Assembly: GCF_024763615.1 (NCBI RefSeq)
Contig: NC_077222.1
Location: 38,874,001-38,938,000 of the forward strand
Direction: 5' to 3'
Source: Phlebotomus papatasi
Taxonomy: Eukaryota; Arthropoda; Insecta; Diptera; Psychodidae
DNA: 64,000 nucleotides
In this document: one piece after another, positions 29,301 to 38,500 of the stretch
Numbering within the stretch: the stretch's first letter is position 1
How the letters are laid out: each line of letters starts with the position of its first letter
Position numbers and translations under genes: made by a program
The notes under the pieces: generated by a model
The model's input: only the letters and a program-made list of their open reading frames with translations
Databases searched by the model: none
Told to the model about the DNA's origin: nothing

Positions 29301-30216
29301 AGGGGATGTCTCTGTCGCTCAAGCAGAGAACCCACAATGAAATCTCTCATTCCAGCTACTTTCACACAATTTATTATGTTGAAATTATGCTCACAAACAC
29401 GGAGGAGAAGGGCGCAATCTCTCTTGCTCTCTCGCTCGCTCCCCTTTGTGTTTGTGTTTTTTTTTGTGCCAAAGACGTCACAGCGTCGACGTCGCTACGC
29501 ACTTACTACGCAATAATATTGTGAAATTGGGCCCCCCGCAGGGGGAAGCTGCCAGAAAGGAGTTTTGAATGGGCGCAAAGAGAAAACAACCAAAACATTC
29601 ACAATGTTTGACCATGAAAAGTGGCACGGGAATTGTGTGACAAGAGGGAAAAATGCCAGCAAAACAAGAGGCAAAGTGCCAGAGCGCAAGGAATTCCGCG
29701 GGGGAATTGAGAAGATTATAATCAAAGAAAAAAAAATGCCATGTACTCACTCATCACCATCTGGACAGATGCCCGTTGTCTCATCATATTTTGTACAGTA
29801 ATTATCGGCACTGTAGTTGAATGTGCCATCGCGCTTCCGGATGGGCCGACGGCGTCTCTGATTCATAAAGTGCCAATTGAAGCATATGAATGGTCGATGT
29901 TGATTGCATTTGTGCTGCAAGAAGGACTGACACTGTTCCACACGGAATTCCTTCAAGTAGCTGCAATGGAAATACCACAAATTAACCACAGAACTCTGCA
30001 CCAGCACCCACACTACACATATCACACAATTTCAGGGCACTTTCACCACTTTTTCCCTACTCACTTGTAATGATTTGGTTTTTCCTGCTGTGTTGTTGCC
30101 ATTATTTTTTCAGCCATTTTTGTTATTTGGATGTCTTTTGCGTCGTAGTGAAGTGTCGTTGCAAAGTTGGCTGCATATCGCGATGGTAAATCTTGATTGC
30201 CAGCGCCAGTGGTCAT
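2397..30216 (-). CDS. unk: Unkempt, CCCH zinc-finger and RING RNA-binding protein
   Basis: Unkempt binds mRNA through CCCH fingers and represses translation; in Drosophila it acts downstream of mTOR in neuronal differentiation (family knowledge). Ten coding exons, 5' to 3': 30216-30065, 29960-29751, 12910-12288, 12118-11994, 11454-11242, 7436-7349, 7254-7111, 7041-6572, 6485-6336, 2591-2397. All junctions are GT-AG and keep frame, giving 789 residues, close to the human protein (about 810). Six CCCH fingers occupy about residues 55-328; C-x9-C-x5-C-x3-H (CTKYDETTGIC...) and C-x8-C-x5-C-x3-H (...CAFAH) are clear. Residues 371-650 are Ser/Asn-rich, a coiled coil covers about 625-745, and the last exon encodes a RING-type module (CMKC, CNH, CDSC, CPYC). 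The start has an in-frame TAG four codons upstream. The stop TAA overlaps a donor-like GTAAGT, so further 3' splicing is possible. The 88-bp exon 7349-7436 is the least certain, chosen because it repairs phase. Confidence 0.93.
2717..3852. mobile_element. Non-autonomous TIR element, 1.1 kb, TA-flanked
   Basis: The left end reads AAAGGCTCATAATTTTGGAC and the right end, reverse-complemented, AAAGGCTCATAATATTGGAC. Both sides carry TA (2715-2716 and 3853-3854). The phrase TTTGGACA recurs internally. No transposase reading frame is present. It lies in the last unk intron. TA flanks suggest Tc1/mariner-type mobilisation (inference). Confidence 0.75.
3930..4020. repeat. Dispersed repeat end, copy 1
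   Basis: TACCGTAGATGCGGGTGACT begins a stretch that is similar to 19309-19400, including the shared GTAAGCTTTTCTTTA. It looks like one end of a transposable element; the opposite end was not identified. Confidence 0.5.
4021..5079. other. Unk intron, degenerate non-coding sequence
   Basis: The text is rich in phrases such as CCAGTTCTAATT and CCGATTTTGATGA that suggest an old dispersed repeat, but no coding region, TIR pair or RNA gene could be defined. Confidence 0.4.
5080..5211. mobile_element. Truncated copy of the GGGTAAGTGTG element
   Basis: Reverse-complemented, this stretch matches the left part of the element at 26982-27407: GGGTAAGTGT, a segment about gaining Gs (CCGGTCAGCTTGCAATTTCG) and a segment on the hairpin side. 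A TA dinucleotide follows the terminal CCC at 5212-5213. The other terminus is missing. Confidence 0.6.
5396..5955. mobile_element. TTAA-flanked MITE, piggyBac-like
   Basis: It is flanked on both sides by TTAA (5392-5395 and 5956-5959). The inverted termini share AAGGACGATTGGAACACCGG-like sequence (left CGAGGACGATTGGAACACCA). There is no transposase. TTAA target sites are characteristic of the piggyBac superfamily; the assignment is inferred from that alone. The same family recurs at 27794-28276 and as a solo end at 23981. Confidence 0.75.
7786..8632. repeat. 21-bp minisatellite with higher-order structure
   Basis: About 30 contiguous units of exactly 21 bp follow a pattern GTCAGTAAAAAATTAAAAGTG. 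Variant units recur in order: the AGCAG variant starts at 7966, 8155 and 8428, spacings of 9 and 13 units. The leading 150 bp (7790-7940) is less regular and matches the reversed edge of the array at 56868-57650. The array lies in an unk intron. A 247-codon minus-strand frame across it is a by-product of unit length divisible by three. Confidence 0.93.
8640..9640. other. Unk intron, no gene or defined element
   Basis: No coding region is visible. A start such as CAGTGGGGTGGGGTAAAACG near 8669 resembles a transposon terminus, but no matching inverted end was found. Confidence 0.4.
9650..10775. repeat. Degenerate short-unit repeats around GGGATTCC
   Basis: Two blocks, 9650-10110 and 10525-10775, are built from diverged units of about 20-22 bp resembling GGATTCCGGGATTTTCAGG. 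The intervening 400 bp holds unrelated sequence and the MITE at 10398-10492. Divergence is high and no unit boundary is certain. Confidence 0.6.
10398..10492. mobile_element. Short palindromic MITE, TWA-flanked
   Basis: TGGCCTCTACACTTTAAAGA at the left faces its inverted counterpart TGGCCTCTACACACTAGAGA (reverse complement of the right end), followed by TTATGTCCATATTGAAG in both arms; only about 13 bp form the loop. TAA lies on each side, if the element is taken as TGGCC...GGCCA. Relatives occur at 23441-23582, 34087-34220 and 41543-41680. 3-bp TWA duplications are typical of PIF/Harbinger (inference). Confidence 0.8.
13294..13549. mobile_element. MITE with CACTGA-GAGAAA termini
   Basis: The left end CACTGACTGAGAGAAA and the reverse-complemented right end CACTGAGAAAAAAATG form imperfect inverted repeats, with TA on both sides (13292-13293, 13550-13551). 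Internal AGTTAA and TTAACTTT-like motifs repeat. It lies in the large unk intron. Confidence 0.65.
13669..14321. mobile_element. Related TIR element, about 650 bp
   Basis: The left end TACTAAGAAAAAA resembles the reverse-complemented right end CACTCAGAAAAATAATC, with TA flanks. The interior repeats AGTTAAAACAACTC and its complement many times. It is probably related to the neighbour at 13294-13549 by terminus and by the recurrent AGTTAA motif. Confidence 0.55.
14560..14994 (+). pseudogene. Pogo/Tigger-like DDE transposase fragment
   Basis: The open part (14674-14994) encodes about 106 residues including VFNCDENAFFLTP, where the D fits the first or second catalytic aspartate region of DDE_1 (pogo/Tigger) transposases, and a downstream KECATTLLMVSATGQFVPPM that fits the same domain. 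Upstream, 14583-14670 in another frame reads FLKRHLELTIRKPSP, typical of the linker before the catalytic domain, so a frameshift separates the two near 14670. N-terminal DNA-binding and C-terminal parts are absent. It is a decayed relic in the large unk intron, on the strand opposite to unk. Confidence 0.8.
14995..18637. other. Unk large intron, no gene seen
   Basis: This is AT-rich sequence without credible ORFs. It includes a short CT microsatellite near 16525-16545. The phrase GTGGGGTAACTGG (reverse complement, near 15275-15290) resembles a transposon end and may mark the right edge of the pogo-like relic. Confidence 0.5.
18638..19127. repeat. Foldback-like palindrome of CCGAAAGCCAAAATC units
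   Basis: The left arm (18638-18888) is a chain of 15-18 bp units resembling GAAAGCCAAAATCCC. The right arm (18889-19127) is the same unit inverted, GGGATTTTGGCTTTC. Both arms include the variant phrase built around CGAATGGGTCGAAATCCC or its complement. Long inverted repeats made of short direct repeats are the hallmark of Foldback elements (inference). No coding content. Confidence 0.85.
19309..19400. repeat. Dispersed repeat end, copy 2
   Basis: TACCGTAAGTGCAGGTGACT and the following 80 bp match 3930-4020 with substitutions, in the same orientation. Confidence 0.5.
19597..19920. mobile_element. CAGTAGACT MITE, copy 1 (pogo-like)
   Basis: The termini CTGTAAACTCTCGCTAATTC and, reverse-complemented, CAGTAGACTCTCAAATTCG are inverted repeats. 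It is 324 bp, exactly the length of the second copy at 33325-33648, and the interiors are clearly similar. The left flank is TA; the right flank has mutated to CA. CAGT ends with TA targets suit pogo/Tigger mobilisation (inference). Confidence 0.8.
19921..23384. other. Unk large intron, no gene seen
   Basis: No coding region or RNA gene could be supported. There is a CT-rich microsatellite at about 22421-22440 and a few phrases from the TCTACAC MITE family near 21630. Confidence 0.5.
23441..23582. mobile_element. TCTACACAC MITE inserted in tandem repeat
   Basis: TGGCCTCTACACACTTGTAG at the left is inverted as TGGTGTCTACACACTAGAAG at the right. The left flank is TTA, the right TTG (one mismatch). 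It has the same family and size (142 bp) as 41543-41680. Confidence 0.78.
23981..24030. mobile_element. Solo end of TTAA MITE family
   Basis: TTAA (23977-23980) is followed by CCCTTTAAGGACGAATGGGA and CACCGGTGTCCC, the terminal sequence of the family at 5396 and 27794. No second terminus follows, so it is truncated. Confidence 0.6.
24431..25929. other. Unk large intron, nothing recognised
   Basis: AT-rich, with no supported gene, TIR pair or RNA. Confidence 0.5.
25930..26211. mobile_element. CAGTAGAGTTCC MITE, copy 1
   Basis: CAGTAGAGTTCCTCAAATTT at the left and CAGTCGAGTTCCTCAAATTT from the reverse-complemented right end form near-perfect inverted repeats. TA lies on both sides (25928-25929, 26212-26213). 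It has no coding content. The CAGT start and TA target resemble pogo-type elements. Confidence 0.85.
26589..26908. mobile_element. CAGTAGAGTTCC MITE, copy 2
   Basis: CAGTAAAATTCCTCAAATAT and the inverted CAGTCAAGCCCCTCATGAAC are termini of a more diverged copy; internal sequence aligns with 25930-26211. TA flanks both ends (26587-26588, 26909-26910). Confidence 0.8.
26982..27407. mobile_element. GGGTAAGTGTGCCAAATT MITE
   Basis: GGGTAAGTGTGCCAAATTCC and the reverse-complemented right end GGGTATGCGTGCCAAATTTC are inverted repeats, with TA at both sides. It is 426 bp without transposase. A truncated copy lies at 5080-5211. Confidence 0.82.
27794..28276. mobile_element. TTAA-flanked MITE, second full copy
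   Basis: TTAA flanks both sides (27790-27793, 28277-28280). The left terminus CCCCTTAAGGACGAGAGGGT and the inverted right terminus CCCTTTAAGGACGATTCGAA belong to the family at 5396-5955, followed by ACACCGGTGTC at the right. An internal minus-strand frame of 87 codons is not recognisable. Confidence 0.75.
28277..29049. other. Unk large intron, no gene seen
   Basis: AT-rich sequence with a small direct repetition of ACCTCAA and TAACC phrases. No gene or complete element is supported. Confidence 0.45.
29050..29560. promoter_or_regulatory. GC-richer block near unk exon 2, possible regulatory region
   Basis: Against a very AT-rich intron, this block is visibly GC-richer and non-repetitive. It carries CT runs (about 29142-29167 and 29420-29438), CGCG-containing phrases and AAGACGTCACAGCGTCGACG near 29474, which includes a CRE-like GACGTCA. 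It starts about 190 bp below exon 2 of unk. It could be an enhancer or an alternative promoter/leader for unk. Small ORFs across it look like compositional by-products. Confidence 0.3.
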
Positions 30217-30886
30217 TTTTGTAAGCTAATTAACCGCGAAATAAAAAAATCCAAAAAATCCTGAAATGAAAAATTATATAAAAACACCAATTTAGAAATA
30301 AATTTTCTTCATTTAAATGATTATATCAGAGAAAAGGAATTTGATATTTAAAATAGAAATGCAAAATTAAGCAAAATTACACCAAAAAAAGACAAAATGC
30401 GTCAGTTCAGTTTAGTATGCGGGAACGAGAGGCTACTCATTAAGAAAATTCAAACCCTTTTTCAACGAACCATTGTTCAAAAAAAAATTTATTAATCAAA
30501 AATATATCCAGAATCATGGATTTATTTCTGGAAATATGATAAAAGTCGTAAAATCACAAACGAATGTCGGAATCATAATTTTCAGAAGAAATCCATGATT
30601 TTCAATATCGATATTATAATTACTTTTTTATCAGTTACCTTTCGCACGAACAGATAAATTTGTTGTTAAAATGAAGCAATATCTAGGGGAGAGCCTGCAT
30701 ATTTGAGACGCTATGATTTTTTTTTTTATTAAATGCGACAAAAACACTAATCGAGTTCTTTTTAGGTGTGATTCTTTCATAATCACACCTATTTTTTTAA
30801 TAAAGTCTATACAACTACACTAGTGAGTATTCTAAGCGCTATACAAAATTTCTAGATATTTTTATAAGTTTTGAAAATAATGAATA
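30217..30886. other. Intergenic sequence upstream of unk
   Basis: The unk 5' UTR and promoter should lie here, on the minus strand. I see no defined TATA box or initiator. An in-frame stop lies just upstream of the unk ATG. AT-rich, otherwise featureless. Confidence 0.45.
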
Positions 30887-33322
30887 GGGGAAAGTACTCT
30901 CCCTTCGAACGTTCATGCCTTCGAATATTGTAAATTTCTTATATTTTTCCTCAACGACATACAGTTTTCTACTAAATATTAGCTATCTTATTATAAACTA
31001 CGTACTATCTCTTAAAATAGAGGTCTTAGTCCTTCGTTTCTAGGATTTATAACAGAAATTAAAAATGAACTCAAAACTTTGTTTTAATGTTCAATTAAAC
31101 ATGTGTTTTTGTAATGTTTAAAATGATTTTTTTAACGAAGCTACTATTGTAGGTAATAGTGGGTTAATTAGGGATGAAATTCGTCAACATAGTTTTCCTC
31201 AAGAAGGATACCATATTTGTGGGTGGTGGATAAGTTGCAAAACCACCCATACGTTGCCTTCGAATCTTAGAATTTCATGCATTCGAATGTTCATCTGGTA
31301 ACATTGCCGCCATTTGGTGTGTCATATGGTTATTCGCCATAACCTCACAAAATTATTTTGTTTTGTTTCACGTGCGCTCCTCGAAAAATTTTCCCAGTCT
31401 TCCCAGTGTTTTTTTTTTTATGGAATGGAACACATTGAAGTTGAAGTGTGGTATCCTATAAGAAGATTTATCTGTCCATTGCAAGGCAAATAGATCTATC
31501 TATGGCATCTATGGAGACTTCTCTATTATCATCAGTGTCACGACACCGCTTCGATGAACTGGAAGTTATCAAACTGATTCCAAACCCATAAATTCAGCAT
31601 CGTTCAGACAACGAAATCTAGGTATGATGTCAACAATTACAACGGGATCACCGGAATTCAAAAAAAAAAAGGAAAAATTAGCAGAGGAAAAGCGCCTGAA
31701 AGAGGGGAAGAAGCACAGAGAATAAATTATAAAAGAACCAAGTATTGATAGAGATAGAGCGACCAAGGAAGCACCAGTTTACCTAAAATCTATTTATTTT
31801 TCAATTTATATTGTTCATGATTGTCATTTTGCATCATCCACTTTAAAGAAAAAAATGAAAAATCAAATAAAAAGTATTATATGAAATTAAATAAATTTTT
31901 AATATCTGTTTAAAAGCTTTTGTTTACATATATATGATATTTTTCTTGGACAGTCCTGATGATCACAATTTAAAACAAATCTTAAAATAAAAAAAATTAT
32001 AATATATAGGTACATATTTAGTCAGGTTTGAGGATTATTTTTTAAATTTTAAATTTAATATTTGATATGATATAATTGATCATCTTTATCCCATGCTGTT
32101 TAAAACTTTTTGTGGAGCATTGTTATCGCAAAATTTCAATGTGCTTAGGGGTTGCTGCTTGATTGAAGCTACGAGAACATTTTAATCAATGTGTACTCCG
32201 AATTCTCCGAATTAGAGGTGACGTGACGGGGAATCATAGTGTATCTCTTTACCCGTGCGAATTGAATTCTTATGGTGATCACTGTCCAGTACACAATTTT
32301 TATGATCATCACAAATGTCCGTCCACCAGATTTAATCGCTTAGAAGCTCGGAACGTTCAGAACTGTATGAGATTTCAAGCGAAGATTTATTTGTACCTCT
32401 CATGAATTGGGGAATGATGCTCTTACGTAGTTTTAGCGCTCCCGGACAGTTCAGTCATAGGGTGAAAAGCAAATACATTTGACATCCCCGCACAAGATTG
32501 AATTAATTCAAAGTAGAACTATTCTTTTTCCTTGTGGAAATTAGCACACTTTGCAGCTTTTGTCGTTATACTTTCCAAGCCGGTATGTCGCTGATGCGAT
32601 GTGTTTTCCTTCTAAGTCTGGAAAAGATGGACAGAAAAGAGGCTTAAAAATCTTCAAATCAGTCTGTGGCTATTTTGGGTTACTTATTTCACTGCTTACC
32701 ATTGCGATCTTGCAGATTTGCAAGAGAACTGAGTGATGAAATATCACGTAAGCACAAGACACAATTTACAAGAATTTGTTTTTGTTTTTCCGGGAACAAC
32801 ATAACCTCAATTGATTAATGTCAAAGTGACTTGAACCCCCCACTCCCTTGATCATGACACTGTATTTTAGGGTGGTCATATGAATAAAATGGCTTTTCCG
32901 ATTAATTTTGTTTCCCGAAAAAGTAGTGTTTGAGAAAAGTAGAGAAAAAGAAATATTTTTTAGCGTTTTTTACTGCAGTGTTGGTGCCTGTCAGTGCATT
33001 AGACCTCAAGATAATGATTAGAACTTCGTTTAGTGTTTCGGCAGCAATATTTGCTTAGAAAATTCTATATTCAGAGGTATGTACCGTCACTTTCGAAGGC
33101 AAAAATTGCATCATGCCTTGGACCAAATTGACAACATATCTTCATTTTCCTTGGAAAGAAAAACTAACAACTTTTAAGTGCTAAATGTGATAGTTATGGA
33201 AGCTTAATAAAGCAGAGAATTTTTCGGTATAGAAAAAACAGAAATTCACTTTGCGGTTTACTTACAAAAAAATCGCAAAGATAGAACTTCATTTTTCTGG
33301 TCCAACCTAGAGTACTTTCCCC
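30887..33322. mobile_element. Candidate 2.4-kb TIR element between unk and THADA
   Basis: The left terminus GGGGAAAGTACTCT and the reverse complement of the right terminus, GGGGAAAGTACTCT, are identical for 14 bases, with TA on both sides (30885-30886, 33323-33324). The interior holds short frames only. At 31624-31726 a frame reads STITTGSPEFKKKKEKLAEE and ends soon after; this resembles the tail of some pogo/jerky-type transposases, weakly. The two ends could belong to separate insertions, since the TIR is short. Confidence 0.5.
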
Positions 33323-33324
33323 TA

Positions 33325-33648
33325 CAGTAGACTCTCGCAAATTCGGCTCTTTTAAGATCGGGCTACTTTTTAATTCGGGCAGCGGTTTTTTGTCATTATT
33401 CAAGTTTGCTTATGATTATCAAATGAATCAAATATGCTCAAATTTGGCTTGGTTTGTCATAGTTTTGATGTGATTTTTCATTATTGAGGAATTTTCATGC
33501 AATTTACGTTATATATGAGTGTGTAAACTCAATATCTATATGCACATGGATAAAAAATCGTTGCATTTCAAAAAGTTTGTCGCCCGAATTTCTGTCTAAT
33601 TCGGCTGACATTTCGGTCCCATATGCCCGAATTTGAAAAAGTCTACTG
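33325..33648. mobile_element. CAGTAGACT MITE, copy 2 (pogo-like)
   Basis: CAGTAGACTCTCGCAAATTC and the inverted right end CAGTAGACTTTTTCAAATTC flank 324 bp. TA is duplicated at 33323-33324 and 33649-33650. The interior aligns with 19597-19920. It abuts the right end of the 2.4-kb element, sharing its TA. Confidence 0.9.
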
Positions 33649-35514
33649 TAAGTCTAAACATGAACAAGTGTTCGAATCATGCCGACTCACCCCTATCTAT
33701 ATTATCTAGGAGACTTCTCGGGAATTTTTTCTAAATATTATTGAAAAATATACATTTTCCTCAAATACAAGGACTCAATTATTGGATTATGCATATTTTC
33801 GGGACCGATAAAAACCACGCGAAATGGATTTATTCATACAAAAAAATTTCCATAGACCTAGCAGATTTCTTTCGATTAAGTTACAGAAAAGCTGTAAAAT
33901 ATGCTAGTTATTGTTAGCGCCAATTTCTCGAACTACTCTCAGTCTCAGCGTCAACTGTTCGTAAGTTACACATTCAAAATTTATTTTCCGAAAAACTGCA
34001 TACAATTAGGAGTATTTGAAAAATTAATGAATTTTTGGTTACTTGTTTTAAAATGAATTTTAATGAGGAGATGTTATTATTCATTATGGTCTTCATCCTT
34101 GAGAAGCAATTAAAAATGCTTTTATTTAAAGAAAATTACCCTATCATATTGTGAGCAGAAACGTCGAAATTTAAAAAAGGCAATTTTTGACGAAAATTGC
34201 TTTTAGCGTTTAGACACCATTTGAATATTGGAGTAAAAGAGCATATTATGTGGATTGAAGTTATAATTGCTCATAAATATCTTTAAAAAGTTATTTTATT
34301 TGAGGTACCTAAATGTGTTTACATAGCCAAAAAGGCTTACTCCACCCTAGAAAATTTAGGAAATGCAAACGTCACTTTAAAAATTATAGACCTTATAGCT
34401 TATAGACATGCATTTTGTATTCCGCAGTGTAAGTGTATGTGGTTTCTTTTCTTTATTTAGATCCGCACAGCTAATCCAAATATGTTACTTTTAAAATAGA
34501 CTTGTTTATATATATACAGAGAATTGCCAATCACAGCGAATGAGACTCAAATCACCCAATCTTAGCCGGAGTGGAGATAGTTAAAAATTCCTGCCTACAC
34601 CCAGGACTGGTTTGAGTACCTCTCATAAACTCTAGTCGAGACTTCAAGCTCTTTAACTTCTACAGGACTTTGATTAATTGAATTTGAACTGATAACTTTT
34701 AATTTCCTAACTAAAGCCAAAAATTAGTAGACATTCGAATGAGGATCTAATTTTAAGCTTTAACTTTAATAATTGTTTTAATGCGTTTCAATCAGGATAA
34801 AATTGTATACTTAGTTGAGAAATGATTTTAAAAACTACTAAAACGCCGAAAGTGCTTGAAAGTGCAGGAAGTGCTGGAAATCACCAGCACTTCTGGAAGT
34901 GTAAAAGTCTTTGACGTTTTCCATACAAATTTAGGAAGTGATGTATACGATGTATAGGTGAAAGCGCTCTACCTTTGGACGATTTATGCTTCGAACAATT
35001 CATTTTTTTCCCTGTGTTGTAAATGAATTTGGCTCATCGTAATATTATGTTTTAATAGCTAGTCCAATGCCTCAAACGCTCAAACTTTCAGAAAAAAGCT
35101 ATGGATGAAATCCATAAGCAGCATACAGAAAAAATTGAATTCTCCGAAGCTTGACACGTCCGAAGTCTCCCAATCATCCGGATAACGAAGCGGGCACTGT
35201 AAATGAAAACTTTCCTAGAAATACAGAAAAGCAACTGAAAATTACAAAAATATAATAATCGTATCGTATATTTGTAATTTTCATCGTGTCAGAAACGTTT
35301 TTTTTTTAGTTTCTGGTTGGGTCCTGTAAGAAAAATCATAACCATAAAAGTCAATCTTTTCCTTTTATGAATTACCCCTCGAGTGTAACTCTGCCTTGAA
35401 ATGTTTCAGTTCGTTTTGCATTGTGTTGGTTTTTTTACTCTCTGAATGTTTTTCTGGTGTTTTTATTACTAAAATTAAGCAAAAAGTGATCCTTGAGGTA
35501 TATTTTAGTGCAAA
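33649..35514. other. Intergenic sequence upstream of THADA
   Basis: It contains one decayed TCTACAC MITE (separate entry) and, near 34960-35200, phrases such as CTACCTTTGGACG and CTCCGAAGCTTGACACG that look like another element's remains. The THADA promoter should lie close to 35515. No gene was recognised. Confidence 0.45.
34087..34220. mobile_element. Decayed TCTACACAC-family MITE
   Basis: TGGTCTTCATCCTTGAGAAG at the left and TGGTGTCTAAACGCTAAAAG from the right end are degenerate inverted repeats; the interior matches 23441-23582. TTA precedes the left end. Confidence 0.55.
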
Positions 35515-38500
35515 ATGTGCCAAGTAGAGCAGGAAAACAAGTGGATATGTGATTTATCCTCCAATAATCCCGCCACATTGCAGACCACCATAAAAGTAGG
35601 GTTATGTTTTTGTTTACATTGAGGACTTCCTTTCACATGCTCTTTTCTTTTGTCCAGGAAATCTACCTGGAAGCACTAAAGAACAAGAAACAAACCTTCA
35701 GCAACGTTGTGAAAGACTCTCTTAGATTTCTGATAGAGAATCATGAAAATCTTTCAAAGATTTCCCTGGAAATTGGCTGCAAAGCCTTCTTTCAAATTCT
35801 CGCCAATTCTGGGGAATCTTTCCTGGTGGAAGGCTTTAATCTGAAAGATTCGCGATTGGCAGTGAATTTGGTGAATGGAATACTATCCACGGATTACAGA
35901 AAATGCGTGGAGGCTGAGAAATTGCAAGAGATTGTAGTGAATGTTGCGAAAATGTGTTCAAAGGAGCATTCGATCTTTGTTCTTTGGGCACTCAGGAACT
36001 TGGCCAATTACTGCAAACTCCATCCAGATTTTGAGCATGACCTTGAAGCTATCCTTGAGATTGTGTGGATGAACATGACAAGTTGCGTTTCGGGTGTTAG
36101 AGAGCAAAATCTCTTCCTTCTAGAATTCTTTACGAAAAAACGTCCGGAAAGGAGTAAATTAGTCATCCGGGTAATAATTAAACACTGGTCCTGGACAAAT
36201 CCCTACAAGTACTATCTGTTAGGTGTTATAATTGGGAATTTAAAATTTGAAGACCTGGCAGAGGATGATTTAGAATTGTTTTTAGAAGGTTTGTCAACTT
36301 CTTTAAAGCATCGAAATCTACTCTCTCCCGGGCAGTATCTCTTTAAATCTTTAGTAAAGCATAGAGAAGTGGACATTTGCAAGCTAGTTCGAGATATTCT
36401 TCTGACCAGAAACCTTCTGGAGGCGGACAATTTCATAAATCATTGGCTCTGTATGTATCCGGATTTAGGAAGTCTCTTCGAAAAGCTCAATTTTGACCTG
36501 GAATCTATGGATCTGTCGCATTATATCCTAGTCCGGAGGGCCTTCCGAGACCAGTTGGCCAGTAGTCCACTGAGGGAGGTCAATCTGGACGGCCTGGAAC
36601 CTGTCTTAAGGCAGCATTTTTACGAAATTCTCATTCATCGTCTTACAAAATGCCCAGAAATAAATCAAACTCTAAGTATTCTCCGGGATTTCTTTAAATT
36701 GCATGCTTCTGATGAGAACACAGGTCTCCGGCACTACATCTTCAAGAGATTCCCAGTCATTCTGGATCAATTGGCCAGGAGAAACCGTGGAGAATCTCCA
36801 GAAATTTTTGAGTTTTTCCTGTTTTTGAAGGGAGAAATTATAGATTCTGGACTTCAGAGTGATCCGGAGGAGTATCAGCCAATTATCTTCAGCCTTAGAA
36901 TGATGGAGACGTTCCTTAAGTTCTTTTCCGGTGACAAAAAATACCAATTGACCAAGAATTCTAATGTTCAAGCAAATATTCATTTAGGAGAGTTTTTAGC
37001 TAAAGAAGGAGTGAAATTCTCATCCATAGATGATTTCACGAGGCTCCTTGAGCAATTAAAGAGTAATTTTGATGATATTCAGGAGCTAGCTTGCAGTATC
37101 ATAAGCGAATTTTTTGTCGAAGAGGAATTCAGGGAAGAAGTCTTAAAAATTTTCATGCAGACACTTTCCTCAGAAAATACAATAGAATCTGCAGGTTCTT
37201 GTCACTTTTACGCTAGGATTCTCTCTGATAGACCTGGTATGTTTCTGGATGTTCTAGAAAAATCCCTTAGGGAAGGCTTTGACAATTTCCAGAAAGATCC
37301 CTTCGCTGCTGTACAATCTGGTCAGCATATCTTTCACAAAATAGCCTGTTTGAGGGAATTCGTCATCCCTGACGAGCAATTGAACCCTTTGGTAGACCTG
37401 TGTGCGGAGATAACAGAGAAAATCCTGAAAATCCTAAATCACAAAGGAGAATTCGAAGAGGCGCCAAGTTTTGAGGTTATGGAAGAAAGTTTGCAAGTTT
37501 TAATTGAAAAATCTAACGTAGAAGCTGTAGCTTCTCATCAGGAATCCAGGAAGCTTCTACTATTGTCTCTATGGATGACCCTTAGAGCCTGCGGGGACTT
37601 TGCAGCTGCAAGTTCTCGGACTTCTCCTGGAACGAGAATCTCTACCTGCCTCAAGATAAACACAAGCATTCTCCAGAGATGCCGTCATAAAGGAGCTATT
37701 GAGGCAGCTGGGCTGTCCCTGGGTGCAATTGTCCGCGTAATAAGTGGCCAGGAATGCCAGATTGACTTCCTGGTCAAAGAAGTGGAAAATCTCCTCACCG
37801 GAAAGAGGAAGCTAAGTACAACTCGACGTGGAGCTGGATACTCAATTATGCTCCTAAATCTCATCCGAAATGATCAGTCGGATGGTCGGAAGCTTCTCCA
37901 GTACGTCATGAAGATCCTCCTGAAAGGATTACGCCAAGAAAATCCCAATCAGGAAAATTACGACAATCTTGATAACCTGGAAGCTGTGATGCTGCACTAT
38001 TTGTGCGTTCTGGTCAAAGACAGTTCTCTCGCTGAAGATATTCTCCCATTTATCCCTGAAATCCTCTGGATTGCTTTCCACAAAATCGACAGCGATGAAT
38101 GGACTGTCAGGAATGGAGCTCTACAACTCTGTGGTGCTCTGATCCCAAAGATTGTTGGCCAGAAGACACACTTCCAGGAAATTGAAGAATGGCAGCCAGT
38201 AAAACTGTCCGTTGATGACCTGAGAATCCGTCTAGCAGACATCAATTCCTTTCTCCTGGCCACTCTCAGGAATTTCAGGAAAAATTCCACAACCATGCTG
38301 ATCACAATCCTCGAGCTTCTCTCAAGGATCGAATTCTGGTGGACAGAAATCCATTCCCCGGCTAACATTGAGGCATTCCGGGGGATTCTCTGGACTCTCC
38401 TCTCTCATCCTTGTCACAAAATTCGGTTGCTTTCAGCAAAATGTTTCGCTGGTTTCCACGAATTTCATCAAATTCCCGGGATTATCTTCCAGCTAATCAA

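Noticed and set aside
29137..29750. Overlapping small frames on both strands near unk exon 2
   Set aside because: They follow from local GC-rich, CT-rich composition; none matches a known domain.
31569..31766. Frame near the transposase-tail-like segment
   Set aside because: The minus-strand frame is a shadow; only a short plus-strand tail is suggestive.
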